Assembly (NCBI GenBank): GCA_018873225.1
Contig: JAEILZ010000003.1
Coordinates: 1,922,001-1,986,000 of the forward strand
Direction of reading: 5' to 3'
DNA from: [Phialemoniopsis] sp. UDSM-2020
Taxonomy: Eukaryota; Ascomycota; Sordariomycetes; Thyridiales; Thyridiaceae
DNA length: 64,000 nt
Shown here: in pieces, positions 62,899-64,000 of the stretch
How the letters are laid out: each line of letters opens with the position of its first letter
Numbering within the stretch: the stretch's first letter is position 1
Translations under genes and position numbers: made by a program
Notes under the pieces: model-generated
What the model saw: the letters and a program-made list of their open reading frames with translations, nothing else
Databases searched by the model: none
What the model was told of the DNA's origin: nothing

Positions 62899-64000
62899 TT
62901 AGTAGCCGTTCATGGTCATACGTTGCGAGTTTCGGCTGAGCTCACGGTCAGCGGCAGGGCTGATGGGCCTGCTGCCGTGGCCTTGTGCGCTGCTCTCCTT
63001 CAGGGCCAGCAGCTGCTTGGCGCGGAAGGTCTCGTAGTGGATCTGCGAGGTGGTCTCGATCAAGTCCTGGAGGTGGGTCCTGAGCAGGAAGTTGCGCAGG
63101 TAGACGAACTCGCAGTGGTTCTCGTCCTCGATGTTGATGACACCCCATCGGTTCTGGCGAGCGGGGACCTGCTTGCCGTTGACGATGATAGACTTCTCAG
63201 AGCCGACAACAGCGAAGGGGACCAGGCTCTGTGATAGGTGTTAGACACAACAGTTCTTGACATGAAAGTACAGGGGCTACAAACCTTGATCTCAGTGTTT
63301 ACGTTGCGCTCCTCCTCATCGAGGTCGTCGTCGTGGTAGGGGTACATCTTGAGGTTGTGGAATTGGAACTCCTCCTTGATGCGCTCCTTGAACTCCTGGC
63401 GCTCCTCGAGGGTCAGGGAGTCGGACTTGGCAATGACGGGAACAACGTTGACGACATCGGACAGCTTCTTGAGAACGACAATGTCGATGGGCTTCAGGGA
63501 GTGACCCGAGGGCTGGATGAAGAACAAGCAGCAGTGGATGCGGGTGTCCTGGATGTAGCGCTCACGTTGGGCGGTAAGCTCCTTTCGCAGGTAGGCAGAG
63601 TGCTGGTCCTTGATGTACTTGACGATGGGATCCCAGCATCGGTCGTTGTTGATCAGGTCGCCGTAGCCGGGGGTGTCAACGATGTTCAGGCGAAGGCGGA
63701 CGCCGTTCTCCTCGATGATGTGAGAGACAGGGTGGATCTCGGTGGTAGATCGGATGACCTCCTCAGGCTGGAGCCGGCCCTTGGACTCCATGAGGTGAGA
63801 GGCGAAGATGGTGTTGATCAGAGTCGACTTGCCGAGACCGGTCTGGCCTATGTAATTGGAGAAAAGACGGTCAGTGTTGAGGATCTAGTGAAGCTCTACG
63901 GGACAGATAACGATGGCGGCAGGTGGAAGAGGGGTGGAAGATCATCACTTACCAACGCAGATGACGTTGAATTGGAAACCACGCTTCAAGAGCTTGCGCT
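62899..64000 (-). CDS. CDC10: Septin, Cdc10 class (5' end outside the window)
   Basis: GTP-binding filament protein of the septin ring at septa, branches and conidiophore necks. Three exons are seen on the minus strand: 64000-63953 (partial), 63847-63285 and 63228-62899; introns are 105 and 56 bp. The N-terminus lies beyond the right edge. The first visible part, RKLLKRGFQFNVICV, joins to GQTGLGKSTLINTIFASHL (P-loop). DTPGYGD is G3, AKSD is G4, and the septin unique element ends NRWGVINIEDENHCEFVYLR. Cdc10 class is chosen because the protein ends about 30 residues after LALKESSA, with no C-terminal coiled coil, and because KRGFQFN and HYETFRAKQLLALKE match the Cdc10 type best. Convergent with GUK1. 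Confidence 0.93.

Overview
The window is nuclear DNA of a filamentous ascomycete (Pezizomycotina, most likely Sordariomycetes). Most introns are short (about 54-115 bp) with GTRNGT donors and YAG acceptors. The gene content includes a HET-domain protein, a fungalysin, a fungal Zn2Cys6 regulator and a Cdc10-type septin. The species cannot be fixed from sequence alone. Exon joins given here were read by eye from splice signals, frame continuity and family conservation; every spliced gene adds up to a whole number of codons.

Left part, about 1-27 kb: accessory, gene-poor, with AT-rich stretches and a broken ankyrin-repeat relic near 0.5 kb. It holds a Dal5/allantoate-type MFS permease (1.9-3.6 kb), a HET-domain protein (5.4-7.5 kb), a secreted fungalysin M36 metallopeptidase (7.9-10.0 kb), a weakly supported gene (10.1-10.9 kb), a quinate/sugar-type MFS transporter (11.1-12.9 kb), an amidase (13.7-15.2 kb) divergent from a Zn2Cys6 transcription factor (15.7-17.8 kb), a secreted GH31 glycosidase (18.3-20.6 kb), an 8-cysteine secreted protein (22.3-22.9 kb), an unrecognised 192-residue protein and a Thr-rich secreted protein (24.7-25.9 kb). 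Peptidase, glycosidase, amidase and permeases with a regulator among them suggest extracellular nutrient scavenging. GATA-type sites upstream of the amidase and the Dal5-like permease fit nitrogen control.

Right part, 27.8-64 kb: conserved housekeeping genes. In order: a Tcp11/Sok1-type protein, M1 aminopeptidase, an NTF2-like small protein, a KDM4-type JmjN/JmjC/PHD demethylase, an F-box-like protein, a dihydrosphingosine-1-phosphate phosphatase, an SDR of 3-oxoacyl-ACP reductase type, SUMO E1 subunit Uba2, queuosine-nucleotide glycosylase Qng1, DNA polymerase delta small subunit (POLD4/Cdm1), an OB-fold protein resembling RPA large-subunit modules, guanylate kinase, and a Cdc10-class septin cut by the right edge.

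The most interesting signals are: an in-frame 110-codon open extension directly after the TAG of the M1 aminopeptidase; a hairpin flanked by short direct repeats inside the only intron of that gene; in-frame upstream starts that would give organelle-targeted forms of the aminopeptidase and guanylate kinase, the latter with a uORF whose stop overlaps the start; and an upstream Uba2 exon separated by a long intron that contains a decoy in-frame ATG. No RNA genes, CRISPR arrays or intact transposons were recognised.
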